A stretch of DNA of 64,000 nucleotides from Flavobacteriales bacterium (lineage in GTDB: Bacteria > Bacteroidota > Bacteroidia > Flavobacteriales > Flavobacteriaceae): assembly GCA_027067965.1 (NCBI GenBank), contig JAMOUV010000032.1, positions 50,315-114,314 of the forward strand, read 5' to 3'. The translations under genes and the position numbers were made by a program. The notes under the pieces are model-generated. The model had not been told where the DNA came from. It did not search any database and was given only the letters and a program-made list of their open reading frames with translations. The stretch's first letter is position 1. Every line of letters begins with the position of its first letter. Below, piece after piece: positions 37,967-47,226 of the stretch.

Positions 37967-39937
37967 ATGAAAAAATTCAAAGTCATTTCTCCCTTCGAGC
38001 CGGCCGGCGATCAACCGGAAGCCATCAAACGCTTATCGGAAGGCATTCTCGCGGGCGAAAAATACCAAACACTCATGGGAGTTACCGGTTCGGGAAAAAC
38101 CTTTACCATGGCCAAAGTCATCGAAACGGTACAACGCCCCACCCTAATATTGGCCCATAACAAGACATTGGCCGCCCAACTTTATAATGAATTTAAGGAG
38201 TTTTTTCCGCACAACGCGGTGGAATATTTTGTTTCGTATTATGATTATTACCAACCGGAGGCCTATTTACCCGTAGTGAATAAATACATCGAAAAGGATT
38301 TGTCAATCAATGAAGAAATCGAGCGCTACCGGTTGTCCGCCACTTCGTCTCTCCTTTCCGGCCGCCGCGATGTGATAGTCGTAGCGTCCGTATCCTGCAT
38401 TTACGGCATTGGAAACCCCACGGAATTTAAAAAAAACACGATTCGGATTGACCTTCACATGTCCCGCAACATGCTTTTAAACGGCTTGGTTCAAGCCCTC
38501 TATTCCCGGTCCGAAACACCTAAAGCGGGTACATTTGTCGTGACAGGTGACACCATTACGGTTTACTCGCCTTATGCCAATCGATATTACAAATTTCATT
38601 TTTGGGGAAATGACATGGAAAGCATCGAAGTGTGGAATCCGGAAACGGGAAAATTAATCGATACACCAGAGCAATTAAACATCTATCCGGCGAATGTTTT
38701 TACTACTTCGCGCGATGTAATCGAAAGGGCAATCGTGGAAATAAGACGGGATTTGGAAGCCCAAGTGGACTATTTTCTTAAACAAGGAAAAGGGTTGGAA
38801 GCCAAGCGGTTACGCGAACGAACGGAGTATGATTTGGAAATGCTGCAAGAACTCGGCTATTGTTCGGGAATCGAGAATTATTCGCGCTATTTGGATGGCC
38901 GGCCGCCGGGCTCACGTCCTTTTTGTCTGCTGGATTATTTTCCCGAAGATTATTTGATGTTCGTGGACGAATCACATGTTACCATTCCTCAAGTAAGGGC
39001 CATGTACGGAGGCGACCGTTCCCGGAAATTGACCTTGGTCGAACACGGTTTCCGGCTTCCTTCCGCCCTGGATAACCGCCCCTTAACCTTTCAAGAGTTC
39101 GAGCGGATGCAAAACCAAGTGGTTTTTGTCAGTGCCACGCCTTCCGATTACGAACTGAAAAAATCCGGTGGAATCGTTGTGGAGCAAATCGTTCGCCCTA
39201 CCGGCTTATTGGATCCGGAAATTGAAGTCCGTCCCACTCATAACCAAATTGACGATTTATTGGAAGAAATACAAAAACGCGTGGAAAATGACGAACGTGT
39301 ATTGGTTACGACCCTCACCAAAAGAATGGCGGAAGAATTGACCAAATATTTGGAAAAAATCGATGTGAGGGCACGTTATATCCATTCGGATGTGGATACA
39401 TTGGAACGAGTCGAAATCATGCGCGATTTGAGAAAAGGGCTCTTCGACGTCCTGGTGGGCGTCAATTTATTACGCGAAGGTTTGGACCTGCCGGAAGTGT
39501 CGCTTGTAGCCATTTTGGATGCAGACAAAGAAGGTTTTTTACGCTCGCATAAATCGCTTATTCAAACGGTAGGGCGCGCCGCCAGACATGTGCACGGCAA
39601 AGCCATATTTTATGCCGATACCATTACCCGCAGTATGCGCGAAACCATTGAAGAAACCAACAGGCGGCGAAACAAACAAATGGCATACAACCGGCAACAT
39701 GGTATTACTCCTCGTCAAATCACAAAAAAAATCGGTCATGCCTTTGATGATTCCTATCAAATGCAAGAAGGAAAAATTCCCCGGGTAGCGGAAGAGTTTG
39801 AATATTTGACACCGGATGAGATCAAGAAAAAAATCAAAATCTTTACCAAAAAAATGGAAGAAAGCGCCAAAGCGCTTGATTTTATTGAAGCTGCCCGTTA
39901 TAGGGATTTGATTGATGCATTAAAAAAGAAATTGTGA
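37967..39937 (+). CDS. uvrB: Excinuclease ABC subunit B
   Basis: UvrB is the helicase-like subunit that verifies damage and loads UvrC. The 656-residue protein shows Walker A GVTGSGKT at 38-45, the beta-hairpin region SYYDYYQPEAYLP, and DESH motif II in FVDESHVTIPQ. The C-terminal UVR motif (KKMEESAKALDFIEAARYRD) binds UvrC and UvrA. It lies directly downstream of uvrA, an arrangement also seen in other Bacteroidota. Confidence 0.97.
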   Translation: MKKFKVISPFEPAGDQPEAIKRLSEGILAGEKYQTLMGVTGSGKTFTMAKVIETVQRPTLILAHNKTLAAQLYNEFKEFFPHNAVEYFVSYYDYYQPEAYLPVVNKYIEKDLSINEEIERYRLSATSSLLSGRRDVIVVASVSCIYGIGNPTEFKKNTIRIDLHMSRNMLLNGLVQALYSRSETPKAGTFVVTGDTITVYSPYANRYYKFHFWGNDMESIEVWNPETGKLIDTPEQLNIYPANVFTTSRDVIERAIVEIRRDLEAQVDYFLKQGKGLEAKRLRERTEYDLEMLQELGYCSGIENYSRYLDGRPPGSRPFCLLDYFPEDYLMFVDESHVTIPQVRAMYGGDRSRKLTLVEHGFRLPSALDNRPLTFQEFERMQNQVVFVSATPSDYELKKSGGIVVEQIVRPTGLLDPEIEVRPTHNQIDDLLEEIQKRVENDERVLVTTLTKRMAEELTKYLEKIDVRARYIHSDVDTLERVEIMRDLRKGLFDVLVGVNLLREGLDLPEVSLVAILDADKEGFLRSHKSLIQTVGRAARHVHGKAIFYADTITRSMRETIEETNRRRNKQMAYNRQHGITPRQITKKIGHAFDDSYQMQEGKIPRVAEEFEYLTPDEIKKKIKIFTKKMEESAKALDFIEAARYRDLIDALKKKL

Positions 39938-40184
39938 TTTTTTCTTTTAATAGGGTATGTTTTTATTTTTTGTCTAAATGGTGATGTGAATAAGGGAACT
40001 TTTTTAAGACGCAAATTATTTTCTATCACGGGCGATTATTTATTTCGGATTAATTCCTCTGATTCGAATTGAATTTTAAAAGCGCTTTACTTCGCGTAGT
40101 CCAAGGATTTATTTCCTTTCATCTTTTTTCAGAAAAAAGAAGCAAAAAATCGCAATACGAAATAAGATTTAATTCCGGGGAAGA

Positions 40185-41558
40185 TTATTTGTTTTTCCTT
40201 AAAATTTCCTCCAACCTAACGGGCTTGTGCCGGGCAATCCATTCATCATAGGTGGTATAACCTATTTTTTTACGACGTTCTTCCACGAGTTCCCATACAT
40301 GTTCCACTTCTTCTTGCGTAGGAATGGGTTGCGAAAGGATATAATCGGAAATTCGGTCGGCACGTTTGTCCGTATCTTCGATAAATTTGTCGTTCAATTG
40401 TCTTAATACACCCGCTACGGGTTCCCGTTTAGTTTCGATCCAATCTTTCATGGCTTGGCGGCCGTGTTCTTTGGCCATTTTGATATTACCTTTACCCGTT
40501 ACGGCGTTACCCACTGCAAACAAATTATCATAACCCGATACTTTGGACCCCAGCGGGCCTTCGGTTTTTATGGCATCACCTTCATATGGAATGCCGGGTA
40601 ATTTTACGGGAATCGAACCGATTGAAGAAATGACTTGTGAAGTGGGATGCTCGAATCGTTGGCCCGTCAAAACCGGTTTTCCGTCTTTGTTTTCCGTACG
40701 TTCGAAAATTAATGCCTTCAATTTGCCATTTTCTTCCTTGAAATCCACCGGTACCGCATGCGGTATAAAATCGAACATAAATTTTTCTTTGTAGGTATTG
40801 AGCAACCTTTCGGCCACATCCTTTGCCTTTTCCTTATCTTTCGGATCATCCGAGGCAGCCACTTTTAAAGGCATTTCCCTCGCCGAACGCCGGTAAACCA
40901 AAGTAGCACCTTTCAATCCCAAATCTTCCCATTTCAAATTATTTTCCTCCAATATTTTTTTAATTCCCTTCTTTTCCATGGTAAACACATCATAATCCAG
41001 TCCGTATTTTTCTTTCAATACCTTGCCCACCAATTCCATCATTACGATTTTCATTACATCAAGCGACGACAATCCGCCTCCGATGACCGTCACGCCGTCT
41101 TTAATTTCGAAATGGGGCCCTTCGAAACCGGGTTCATGTTTATGATTAAACCATTTGAGCAAATCGTTTTGATAAATCAATTGACCGGTTTCTTTGAACT
41201 TTTCAATTCCCGGTACCGGCAACGGACGGTCTTTCCATGCACCGAAAGCCAAAATGACCGCATCGAATTTGTATTCATTCATCAAGTCCGATAATTGGGC
41301 GTCACGCCCGATTTTGAACAAAGGCAAAAATTTAATTTTCGGATGACGTAATTTCTTATCGATTTCCTCTTCGACCCTATCTCGTAAACCTATATGCCAC
41401 ATGGGCAGTCCGTCTTCTATTTTTCCGTAAGGCAATGCATTCTGGTCCACTACAATCACCCGGATTCCATGACGGGCCAATTGATAGGCCGCTTCACTTC
41501 CCGCTACGCCGGCTCCGATGACTAATGCCAAATGTTCTCTTTCGTGATGATTGGTCAT
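40185..41558 (-). CDS. Ferredoxin-NADP reductase-like FAD flavoprotein
   Basis: The 457-residue protein has two dinucleotide folds: VIGAGVAGSEAAYQLA near residue 14 (FAD) and VTVIGGGLSSLDVMK near residue 155 (NAD(P)). A terminal GNAVTGKGNIKMAKEHG stretch probably contacts the flavin. The overall plan matches adrenodoxin-reductase/FprA-type ferredoxin-NADP reductases, related to the beta chain of glutamate synthase. It has no iron-sulphur motif. It is divergent from the thioesterase gene and carries its own promoter. The redox partner cannot be named from context. Confidence 0.82.
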   Translation of the reverse strand: MTNHHEREHLALVIGAGVAGSEAAYQLARHGIRVIVVDQNALPYGKIEDGLPMWHIGLRDRVEEEIDKKLRHPKIKFLPLFKIGRDAQLSDLMNEYKFDAVILAFGAWKDRPLPVPGIEKFKETGQLIYQNDLLKWFNHKHEPGFEGPHFEIKDGVTVIGGGLSSLDVMKIVMMELVGKVLKEKYGLDYDVFTMEKKGIKKILEENNLKWEDLGLKGATLVYRRSAREMPLKVAASDDPKDKEKAKDVAERLLNTYKEKFMFDFIPHAVPVDFKEENGKLKALIFERTENKDGKPVLTGQRFEHPTSQVISSIGSIPVKLPGIPYEGDAIKTEGPLGSKVSGYDNLFAVGNAVTGKGNIKMAKEHGRQAMKDWIETKREPVAGVLRQLNDKFIEDTDKRADRISDYILSQPIPTQEEVEHVWELVEERRKKIGYTTYDEWIARHKPVRLEEILRKNK

Positions 41559-41574
41559 TGCATATTTTTGGCTG

Positions 41575-41582
41575 CAAATTTA
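41575..41582 (-). promoter_or_regulatory. -7 promoter element (TAAATTTG, minus strand)
   Basis: CAAATTTA on the plus strand is TAAATTTG on the minus strand, 16 nt before the flavoprotein start at 41558. Confidence 0.5.
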
Positions 41583-41659
41583 GGGAATTTAATAATTTCG
41601 ATTCGTTTCCATAATCTCCATAAAATTTATTTATTAATTTGCACAACAATTTTATATCC

Positions 41660-42079
41660 ATGGAAAATAAAGCACAACTATTGGAATTCCTCAACAATGT
41701 TATAGCCAAAAATAATATGTTGGAATGGATGGAAATTAAATTTATTGACGCAGGAATGAATTACTTAACAGCCGAAATGCCCATCACCTCTAAAGTTCAT
41801 CAACCTTTGGGATTGCTTCACGGGGGTGCCAGTGCCGCTTTGGCCGAAAGTGTGGGAAGTACCGCTTCATATTTGCTTATCGATGCCAATAAATACAACG
41901 CCATGGGAATAGATTTACAAATCAATCATTTGCGAAGCAAACGGGAAGGAAAAATTCGGGCCACGGCCAATTTGTTGCACCAAGGAAAAACCATTCATCT
42001 TTGGGAAATCAAAATTACCGACGAGGAAAATAATTTAATTGCACACGCCAAACTCACCAATATTATCAGGGCATTATGA
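41660..42079 (+). CDS. Hotdog-fold thioesterase, probable DHNA-CoA hydrolase
   Basis: The 139-residue protein of the PaaI/YbdB hotdog group has the active-site helix HGGASAALAESVGS (catalytic Glu). I chose ATG 41660; an upstream TTG at 41639 would add seven residues and is less likely. It overlaps the next gene (isochorismate synthase) by ATGA, so both are coupled. That neighbour makes the menaquinone intermediate isochorismate, so a role as 1,4-dihydroxy-2-naphthoyl-CoA thioesterase (MenI-like) is the best inference. Substrate specificity is not readable directly. Confidence 0.82.
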   Translation: MENKAQLLEFLNNVIAKNNMLEWMEIKFIDAGMNYLTAEMPITSKVHQPLGLLHGGASAALAESVGSTASYLLIDANKYNAMGIDLQINHLRSKREGKIRATANLLHQGKTIHLWEIKITDEENNLIAHAKLTNIIRAL

Positions 42080-43128
42080 ATCTTCAAATCCGGCCGGATT
42101 ATCCTTATGTGCTTTTTAAATTACCCGGAAGTAAAAAGTTTTATTTTTTAATTCAAAAAAATCAAAAAACTTACCGGGCTGCGGACTTCAATATGCCCGG
42201 ATTTTACATGGCGCCATTCGATTTGGACCGCCATCCCGTATATATCATTCCCCTTGCACACGCCCGGTTTTCGAGCCATGACCTACCCGTCCGGACTACT
42301 GAAAAACTTCACATAAATCCAGAACCGATTTCTTCCCCTTCACCGGGTTCACACGAAAAAAAAGTGGCACGCGCCATCGAGCATATCCGCTCGGATGACC
42401 AACTCAAAAAAATCGTGATTTCTTCCTATCAAGATTATAACTTCGACCGTATGGATCCTGTAAAATTTTTCTTCCGGTTAGCCGAAACTCACCCCGAAGC
42501 ATTTGTTTTCTATTGGCATCATCCTTCCGCGGGATTCTCCTGGGCGGGTGCTTCACCGGAACCTTTATTTTCTTTTACGAAAAATCCGGATACTTCGTTT
42601 TATCATGCGGAAACGGTTAGTTTGGCAGGAACCAAATTTTCCGACGAAAATCGCAATTGGACACCCAAAGAAATCGAAGAACAAAAAATCGTCACGGATT
42701 ATATCAAACAAAAACTTTTTGAGTTGAAATTGGCCGTTTCTTCTTACGGCCCTTATGATTTTGCTCAAGCCCATCTTATTCATCTCAAAACGGATTTGTC
42801 TTTTATTTTTCCGGATGAAAATGATTTTATTAATCAAATTATTCGGGCGCTACATCCCACACCTGCCGTGGCCGGCATGACCAAAGAAGCCGCCTTGAAA
42901 ATTATTCCCGGTATAGAAAATTACGACCGGGAGTATTACACAGGATTTTTCGGTTTTCGGCAATCGGACAAAGGACTTTTTCATGTAAATCTTCGTTCGG
43001 CGCGTATTACACCTCACAGATTGCGGCTATATGCGGGAGGCGGCATTACGCAAGAAAGCCTACCGGCACAGGAATGGCAGGAAGTGCAACGCAAATGGGA
43101 TGTTATCAAGAAAATTTTTACTTCTTAA
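42076..43128 (+). CDS. menF: Isochorismate synthase (chorismate-binding family)
   Basis: This enzyme converts chorismate to isochorismate, the first step of menaquinone (or siderophore) synthesis. The 350-residue protein has the chorismate-binding C-terminal core: KKIVISSYQDYNF, FVFYWHHPSAGFSWAGASPEPLF, LHPTPAVAGMTKEAAL, and YYTGFFGF near the end. The N-terminal part is shorter than in E. coli MenF, as is common in Bacteroidota. Its start overlaps the thioesterase stop (ATGA). Menaquinone rather than enterobactin is favoured, because no siderophore genes are near. Confidence 0.9.
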   Translation: MNLQIRPDYPYVLFKLPGSKKFYFLIQKNQKTYRAADFNMPGFYMAPFDLDRHPVYIIPLAHARFSSHDLPVRTTEKLHINPEPISSPSPGSHEKKVARAIEHIRSDDQLKKIVISSYQDYNFDRMDPVKFFFRLAETHPEAFVFYWHHPSAGFSWAGASPEPLFSFTKNPDTSFYHAETVSLAGTKFSDENRNWTPKEIEEQKIVTDYIKQKLFELKLAVSSYGPYDFAQAHLIHLKTDLSFIFPDENDFINQIIRALHPTPAVAGMTKEAALKIIPGIENYDREYYTGFFGFRQSDKGLFHVNLRSARITPHRLRLYAGGGITQESLPAQEWQEVQRKWDVIKKIFTS

Positions 43129-43159
43129 TTTTTGATATGACTAATTGCGGCATACCACA

Positions 43160-43825
43160 TTAAAATCCGAAATGATAACTAATGCCATAGCCCAAACCGA
43201 AACCGAAGTGAGAAATATTGGTGGTATAAAAGCCGGGCACATAAACCATTCCGAAATTTTCGGGTTGTGTGCCTTTAATAAAATATTTTCCACTGACATG
43301 CAATTCAAGATAGAGTCCGTGAAAGATTTCAGCCCGGATGCTTGAAACAACTTCCAACCAATGCGCATGCAAGCCGGAGTAAGTTTTTTCCGGGTATTCA
43401 TAAACCGCCGGCAAAACGGTGGAGGCCGGAATTCTCTGAAATTTGTGCAAAACGTAGTCAAATGAAGCATGGCCGTAACGAATGCCTAGGGTGATTTCAT
43501 TCTCGGTGCCTTCCCAATTTTCATAAAAATTATATGCATATTCCAATTTAAAATAGGTTCCGTTAGTGGAAAAATTATAGCGCTCCGAATCATATATCAT
43601 GTCTTCCTTGCCTGCGATTACGCCGATAATATGATTTTTGTAACTGAAATGCAGATTGAATTCATCGATATTTCCGCCTTTGTACCGGGACCAAATTTTC
43701 TTTCCGATATCATACCCGATCCGCAATCCGTATTTTTTTTCCTTTTGCACGGATACGCTATCGCTTTGCGCATGCAAAACGCTGATAATCAACATAAAGG
43801 AAATACTAATGATAAATTTTGACAT
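43160..43825 (-). CDS. DUF6048-like exported beta-barrel protein
   Basis: The 221-residue protein has a signal peptide (MSKFIISISFMLIISVLHAQ) and an aromatic, alternating beta-strand pattern ending in a strand rich in G, Y and F, typical of a small outer membrane barrel. I recall the family as DUF6048, found in Flavobacteriia beside a DUF6452 lipoprotein and rlmD, exactly as here. Its function is unknown. It overlaps the upstream DUF6452 gene by 20 nt, so the two are probably coupled. Confidence 0.8.
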   Translation of the reverse strand: MSKFIISISFMLIISVLHAQSDSVSVQKEKKYGLRIGYDIGKKIWSRYKGGNIDEFNLHFSYKNHIIGVIAGKEDMIYDSERYNFSTNGTYFKLEYAYNFYENWEGTENEITLGIRYGHASFDYVLHKFQRIPASTVLPAVYEYPEKTYSGLHAHWLEVVSSIRAEIFHGLYLELHVSGKYFIKGTQPENFGMVYVPGFYTTNISHFGFGLGYGISYHFGF

Positions 43826-44264
43826 GGTTCAAGGTATCTGCGGTTAATCGGGACTCGAGAATTTCCACATGTTTAATCCAATTGTCCGGGTCGGCGATAA
43901 GTGAGATTTGCAAATCGTAAAACACGGTTTTGAATCCGCATGCTTTGGAGATAAATTGTTCGTCTATGCGATATTGAAAAACCAAGGTATCCGGATTGGC
44001 AATTCCTCCGTTTTGATTGACAAATACGTATTGAAAATGATCTTCATGAACCGGTAGCGGAATTAGTAAAGAATCGGTTGTAACGGGAGCAATAATAGTA
44101 TCTTGTTCGTATAATACCGTGAGATTGACAGATTCGCGTAAACCGGAAATGCTGTTAACAAAAACCGTATTCATGGACACGGAAGGTTTTTCCAAGCATA
44201 AATCGTCACGTTCGCATGAAACCAATAAAAAAAACAATCCGATAAATACCAATAAACGCTTCAT
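43806..44264 (-). CDS. DUF6452-like lipoprotein
   Basis: The 152-residue protein has a lipoprotein signal (MKRLLVFIGLFFLLVSC, C17) and a beta-rich mature part, with conserved CLEKPS and a second cysteine in SKACGF that may form a disulphide. I recall it as DUF6452. Its function is unknown, but it sits immediately downstream (1 nt) of rlmD and overlaps the DUF6048 gene. The trio is a conserved neighbourhood in the lineage (from memory). Confidence 0.8.
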   Translation of the reverse strand: MKRLLVFIGLFFLLVSCERDDLCLEKPSVSMNTVFVNSISGLRESVNLTVLYEQDTIIAPVTTDSLLIPLPVHEDHFQYVFVNQNGGIANPDTLVFQYRIDEQFISKACGFKTVFYDLQISLIADPDNWIKHVEILESRLTADTLNHVKIYH

Positions 44265-44265
44265 T

Positions 44266-45675
44266 CTATTTTTTTCTTTTCAGAACGGCTATATTTTCCG
44301 TATGATAAGTTTGCGGAAACATATCCACGGCTTGTGTCAGCACAATTTCGTAATAATTTTTCAATGTAACCAAATCCCTTGCTTGCGTAGCGGAATTACA
44401 ACTCACATAAACGATTTTTTCCGGTGCTATGTCGATGATGGTTTGGAGCGTGTTTTTATGGACTCCGTCGCGCGGCGGGTCCATTACGATAATGTCGGGA
44501 GAGCCGTAGGTGTCCGTTAATTCCTTGGTAAAAACCTCTTTCATATCCCCGAGGACAAATTCCACATTTTCGATTTGATTACGCTTTGCATTAATACGGG
44601 CATCTTCCACCGCTTGTTCCACACTTTCGATCCCCAATACAAACTTGGCATGACGTGCGAGAAACAGGGCAATGGTGCCCGTGCCGGAATACAAGTCATA
44701 TATCACGGAAGAAGGCGTGGCCGCCGCATATTCCGCAATTTTCCGGTATAAATTTTCGGTCTGATAAGAATTGGTTTGAAAAAAAGATTTGGCTTTGATA
44801 TTGAATGCCAAGCCGTCAATAATTTCCGTAATATATTCTCTTCCGGACCATAAATGAATGTCCAAATCGTAAATGCTGTCATTTTGCTTGGTATTGATTA
44901 AATATTGCAATGAGGTTAGATCGGGAAAACGCTCTTTAATAAAATTCATCACCAAAGAAATATGCTCCTCGTCATCTTTACCGAAATGAACCAAAACCAT
45001 TTTCTCCCCCGATTTTAATATGCGGATAGTCAATTGCCGAAGCAGCCCTTCTTTGGCACGGGGATTATAGAAAGATAAGTTGTTTGCTTTAGCAAAATCG
45101 CGAATGGCATTCCGAATTTCATTGCCGGGTTCTTCCTGAAGGGCACAAAATTCCACGTCGATAATTCTGTCCCAATGTCCGGGAATATGGAATCCCAATC
45201 CGCGACGATCGAATGTACGGCCGGTTTCAATTTCCTCTTTGGTGAGCCACCGGCTATCCGTAAAGGCATATTCCATTTTGTTGCGATAATGGGTTACTTT
45301 GGGCGATGCCAAAACGGGTTTTTCGTTTCCCGGTTCAACACCGGCTATGCGCTTAAGATTTTGCCGGACCTCGTTCGCTTTGACCTCCAATTGTTTTTCA
45401 TAACGGATATGTTGCCATTGGCAACCGCCGCATATACCGTAATGCGGACATAAAACTTCGGTACGCCAATCGGAATAGGCGTGAAATTTTATGGCTCTTC
45501 CCTCGTAATATTGCTTGCGTTTTTTGACGGTTTCCACATCCACCACGTCACCCGGAGCCGTAAAAGGCACAAAAATAATCCGTCCGTCCGGGGCATATCC
45601 TATGCCTTTTCCTTTGCCACCCGCCGACACAATTTCCACCCGTTCGAATATTTTCCTTTTTTTTCTCCTCGACAT
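44266..45675 (-). CDS. rlmD: 23S rRNA (uracil-1939-C5)-methyltransferase
   Basis: RlmD methylates U1939 of 23S rRNA using SAM. I chose the start at 45675 (MSRRKKRKIFERVEI), giving 469 residues. Upstream codons read as a nonconserved basic stretch and cross the promoter. The protein has an N-terminal TRAM domain (EIVSAGGKGKGIGY ... PGDVVDVE). The iron-sulphur motif is C-x5-C-x2-C in CPHYGICGGCQW, with a later C. SAM motif LYSGTGTIALF and catalytic cysteine in VYVSCNSATQARDL follow. It heads the run that continues into DUF6452. Confidence 0.93.
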   Translation of the reverse strand: MSRRKKRKIFERVEIVSAGGKGKGIGYAPDGRIIFVPFTAPGDVVDVETVKKRKQYYEGRAIKFHAYSDWRTEVLCPHYGICGGCQWQHIRYEKQLEVKANEVRQNLKRIAGVEPGNEKPVLASPKVTHYRNKMEYAFTDSRWLTKEEIETGRTFDRRGLGFHIPGHWDRIIDVEFCALQEEPGNEIRNAIRDFAKANNLSFYNPRAKEGLLRQLTIRILKSGEKMVLVHFGKDDEEHISLVMNFIKERFPDLTSLQYLINTKQNDSIYDLDIHLWSGREYITEIIDGLAFNIKAKSFFQTNSYQTENLYRKIAEYAAATPSSVIYDLYSGTGTIALFLARHAKFVLGIESVEQAVEDARINAKRNQIENVEFVLGDMKEVFTKELTDTYGSPDIIVMDPPRDGVHKNTLQTIIDIAPEKIVYVSCNSATQARDLVTLKNYYEIVLTQAVDMFPQTYHTENIAVLKRKK

Positions 45676-45693
45676 TTCTCTTTTTTGAATTGT

Positions 45694-45701
45694 CAAAAAT
45701 A
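45694..45701 (-). promoter_or_regulatory. -7 promoter element (TATTTTTG, minus strand) of rlmD
   Basis: CAAAAATA on the plus strand is TATTTTTG on the minus strand, 18 nt before the chosen rlmD start. This supports the shorter start. Confidence 0.5.
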
Positions 45702-45923
45702 ATGACTTTTTTCTAGACGTTTTTATTTGATAAATCCAGATTATTGCTCGGTTTTTTCTTATACGAACAGAGTTCAATTTGTTTTCAAGTCTTTTTTCTA
45801 ACTATTAAGAATTTATCTTACAATAATATTATGTTAAAGTTATAATAATAATTAATGAAAAAAGAGAAGTGTTAAATATCTTACGAACAAGTGTGTCAAA
45901 TGTTATAAAAGTACAAATTTTTG

Positions 45924-45931
45924 TATATTTG
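45924..45931 (+). promoter_or_regulatory. -7 promoter element (TATATTTG) of paralogue 1
   Basis: TAnnTTTG match 22 nt before ATG 45954. The sequence just upstream (GTTATAAAAG...ATTTTTG) resembles that of paralogues 2 and 3, so the promoter was duplicated with the gene. Confidence 0.6.
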
Positions 45932-45953
45932 TATTGTCTATAAATTTAAAGCC

Positions 45954-46835
45954 ATGAAAAAAATATTTTTATTTGCATTAATCCTCATAAATATGGGGAT
46001 TTATGCCCAAGTAGCCATTAATAATAATGGCGCAGATCCGCATGCTTCGGCCATGTTGGATATACAGAGCACGAATAAGGGATTACTGATTCCCCGTATG
46101 AATTACAGTCAAATGGTTCAAATTCCTTCACCCGCCGAAGGATTATTGGCTTATGTCCAAGACAAAAATGCATTTTACTATTATGACGGTCAAAATTGGG
46201 TATTGGCTTCGGCCGATAATTTAGGTAACCACAAAGCCGCCGAAAACTTACAGATGCAGGGATATTGGATTAGCCAAGACGGTGATGACGAAGGAATTTT
46301 TGTCAATCAAAATGGTGATGTAGGCATAGGGACGGACAGCCCGGAAGGACGCTTGCATGTATTGATGGACCAAACAACGAATAATATCATGATTGAACGC
46401 AACGAAAACGCCAAAAGAGTGGCGGGCTTGGTATTTCGCCGGTCGCGTGGCACGCATGATCATAAACTGGCTCTACAAAATAAAGACGGTATTGCTTCAT
46501 TTGTAGGTTGGTCATGGACAGGAAGAGAATGGCAACACAGTGCCAGAATTACTTTCAAAGTGGATGGTAATGTAACAAGTTCCGCCATTCCGGCACGTAT
46601 AACTTTTCATACGCAAGGTCAAAGACCCCAAGATTGGGCTTTAAGAATGGTGATTGACAGCAAAGGAAATATAGGTATAAATGAAAAATATCCGCAACGT
46701 AATTTGCATATTAAATATATTATGCGTTTGGAACCCACCGATGAACCGAATAATCCGGCTGCAGGGGATATTTATTATGACAAGACCTTAAATAAACTTA
46801 GATATTACGACGGAACAAATTGGAATAATCTTTAA
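45954..46835 (+). CDS. Exported tail-fibre-like protein, paralogue 1 of 3
   Basis: The 293-residue protein has a signal peptide (MKKIFLFALILINMGIYAQ). Its mature N-terminal module opens VAINNNGADPHASAMLDIQS and goes on with a TNKGLLIPRM stretch. A linker with DGDDEGIFVNQNGDVGIGTDSP follows, then a C-terminal region with LHVLMD, RVAGLVF, a repeat-like beta part, and a final GDIYYDKTLNKLRYYDGTNW. Such bacteroidetes proteins resemble phage tail fibres or cell-surface adhesins, and no enzyme motif is seen. The C-terminal region is related to paralogue 3 but not to paralogue 2. Start ATG 45954 gives the clean signal. Function unknown. Confidence 0.8.
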   Translation: MKKIFLFALILINMGIYAQVAINNNGADPHASAMLDIQSTNKGLLIPRMNYSQMVQIPSPAEGLLAYVQDKNAFYYYDGQNWVLASADNLGNHKAAENLQMQGYWISQDGDDEGIFVNQNGDVGIGTDSPEGRLHVLMDQTTNNIMIERNENAKRVAGLVFRRSRGTHDHKLALQNKDGIASFVGWSWTGREWQHSARITFKVDGNVTSSAIPARITFHTQGQRPQDWALRMVIDSKGNIGINEKYPQRNLHIKYIMRLEPTDEPNNPAAGDIYYDKTLNKLRYYDGTNWNNL

Positions 46836-47226
46836 ATCGTTATTTCACGTCTCCGGCCGGTTATCAATCATTTCGTTTAATTCTTTTTGGCCGGAGAACA
46901 ATTTTAATTAAAAATTCGAAAATCCGGGGGGAACGTATATTCACTTCTAAACAAGCGGCAAAGTTTTTATTTTAATTTTCAACTCCTTATCATTATTTCA
47001 AGCCGTAAATTTTTCTGCTTTTCACCATCCTTATCTATAAACCGACCTATTTCGCTTTCCTCTTATTTTCCATGGTAAAAAACTTATCACCCCGAAATAC
47101 AAGAGTATTTTTTAACAAATTTAATAGGTAAAGAAAGCATAAAGTTATTACTTAGCACACACAAGTTTTTTCATTTGTTATAGAAAATCAAATTTTTTAT
47201 AGATTTGCCGCTAAAAATTTTAGTGT
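46836..47226. other. Intergenic region between paralogues 1 and 2
   Basis: No gene in 391 nt. TCTCCGGCC (46850-46858) and GGCCGGAGA (46889-46897) can pair around a 30-nt loop shortly after the stop, which may be a weak transcript end without a T-run. The right end holds the promoter of paralogue 2. Confidence 0.5.
47174..47207 (+). promoter_or_regulatory. Promoter of paralogue 2
   Basis: TTTG at 47174-47177 (-33) and TAGATTTG at 47200-47207 (-7), 22 nt apart, then ATG at 47227. Both boxes fit the Bacteroidota consensus. Confidence 0.6.

Noticed and set aside
40069..40251. 60-residue forward frame downstream of uvrB
   Set aside because: It reads antisense into the flavoprotein gene, has no family features and no promoter; the region holds only a short hairpin-like CTTTTTTCAGAAAAAAG word.
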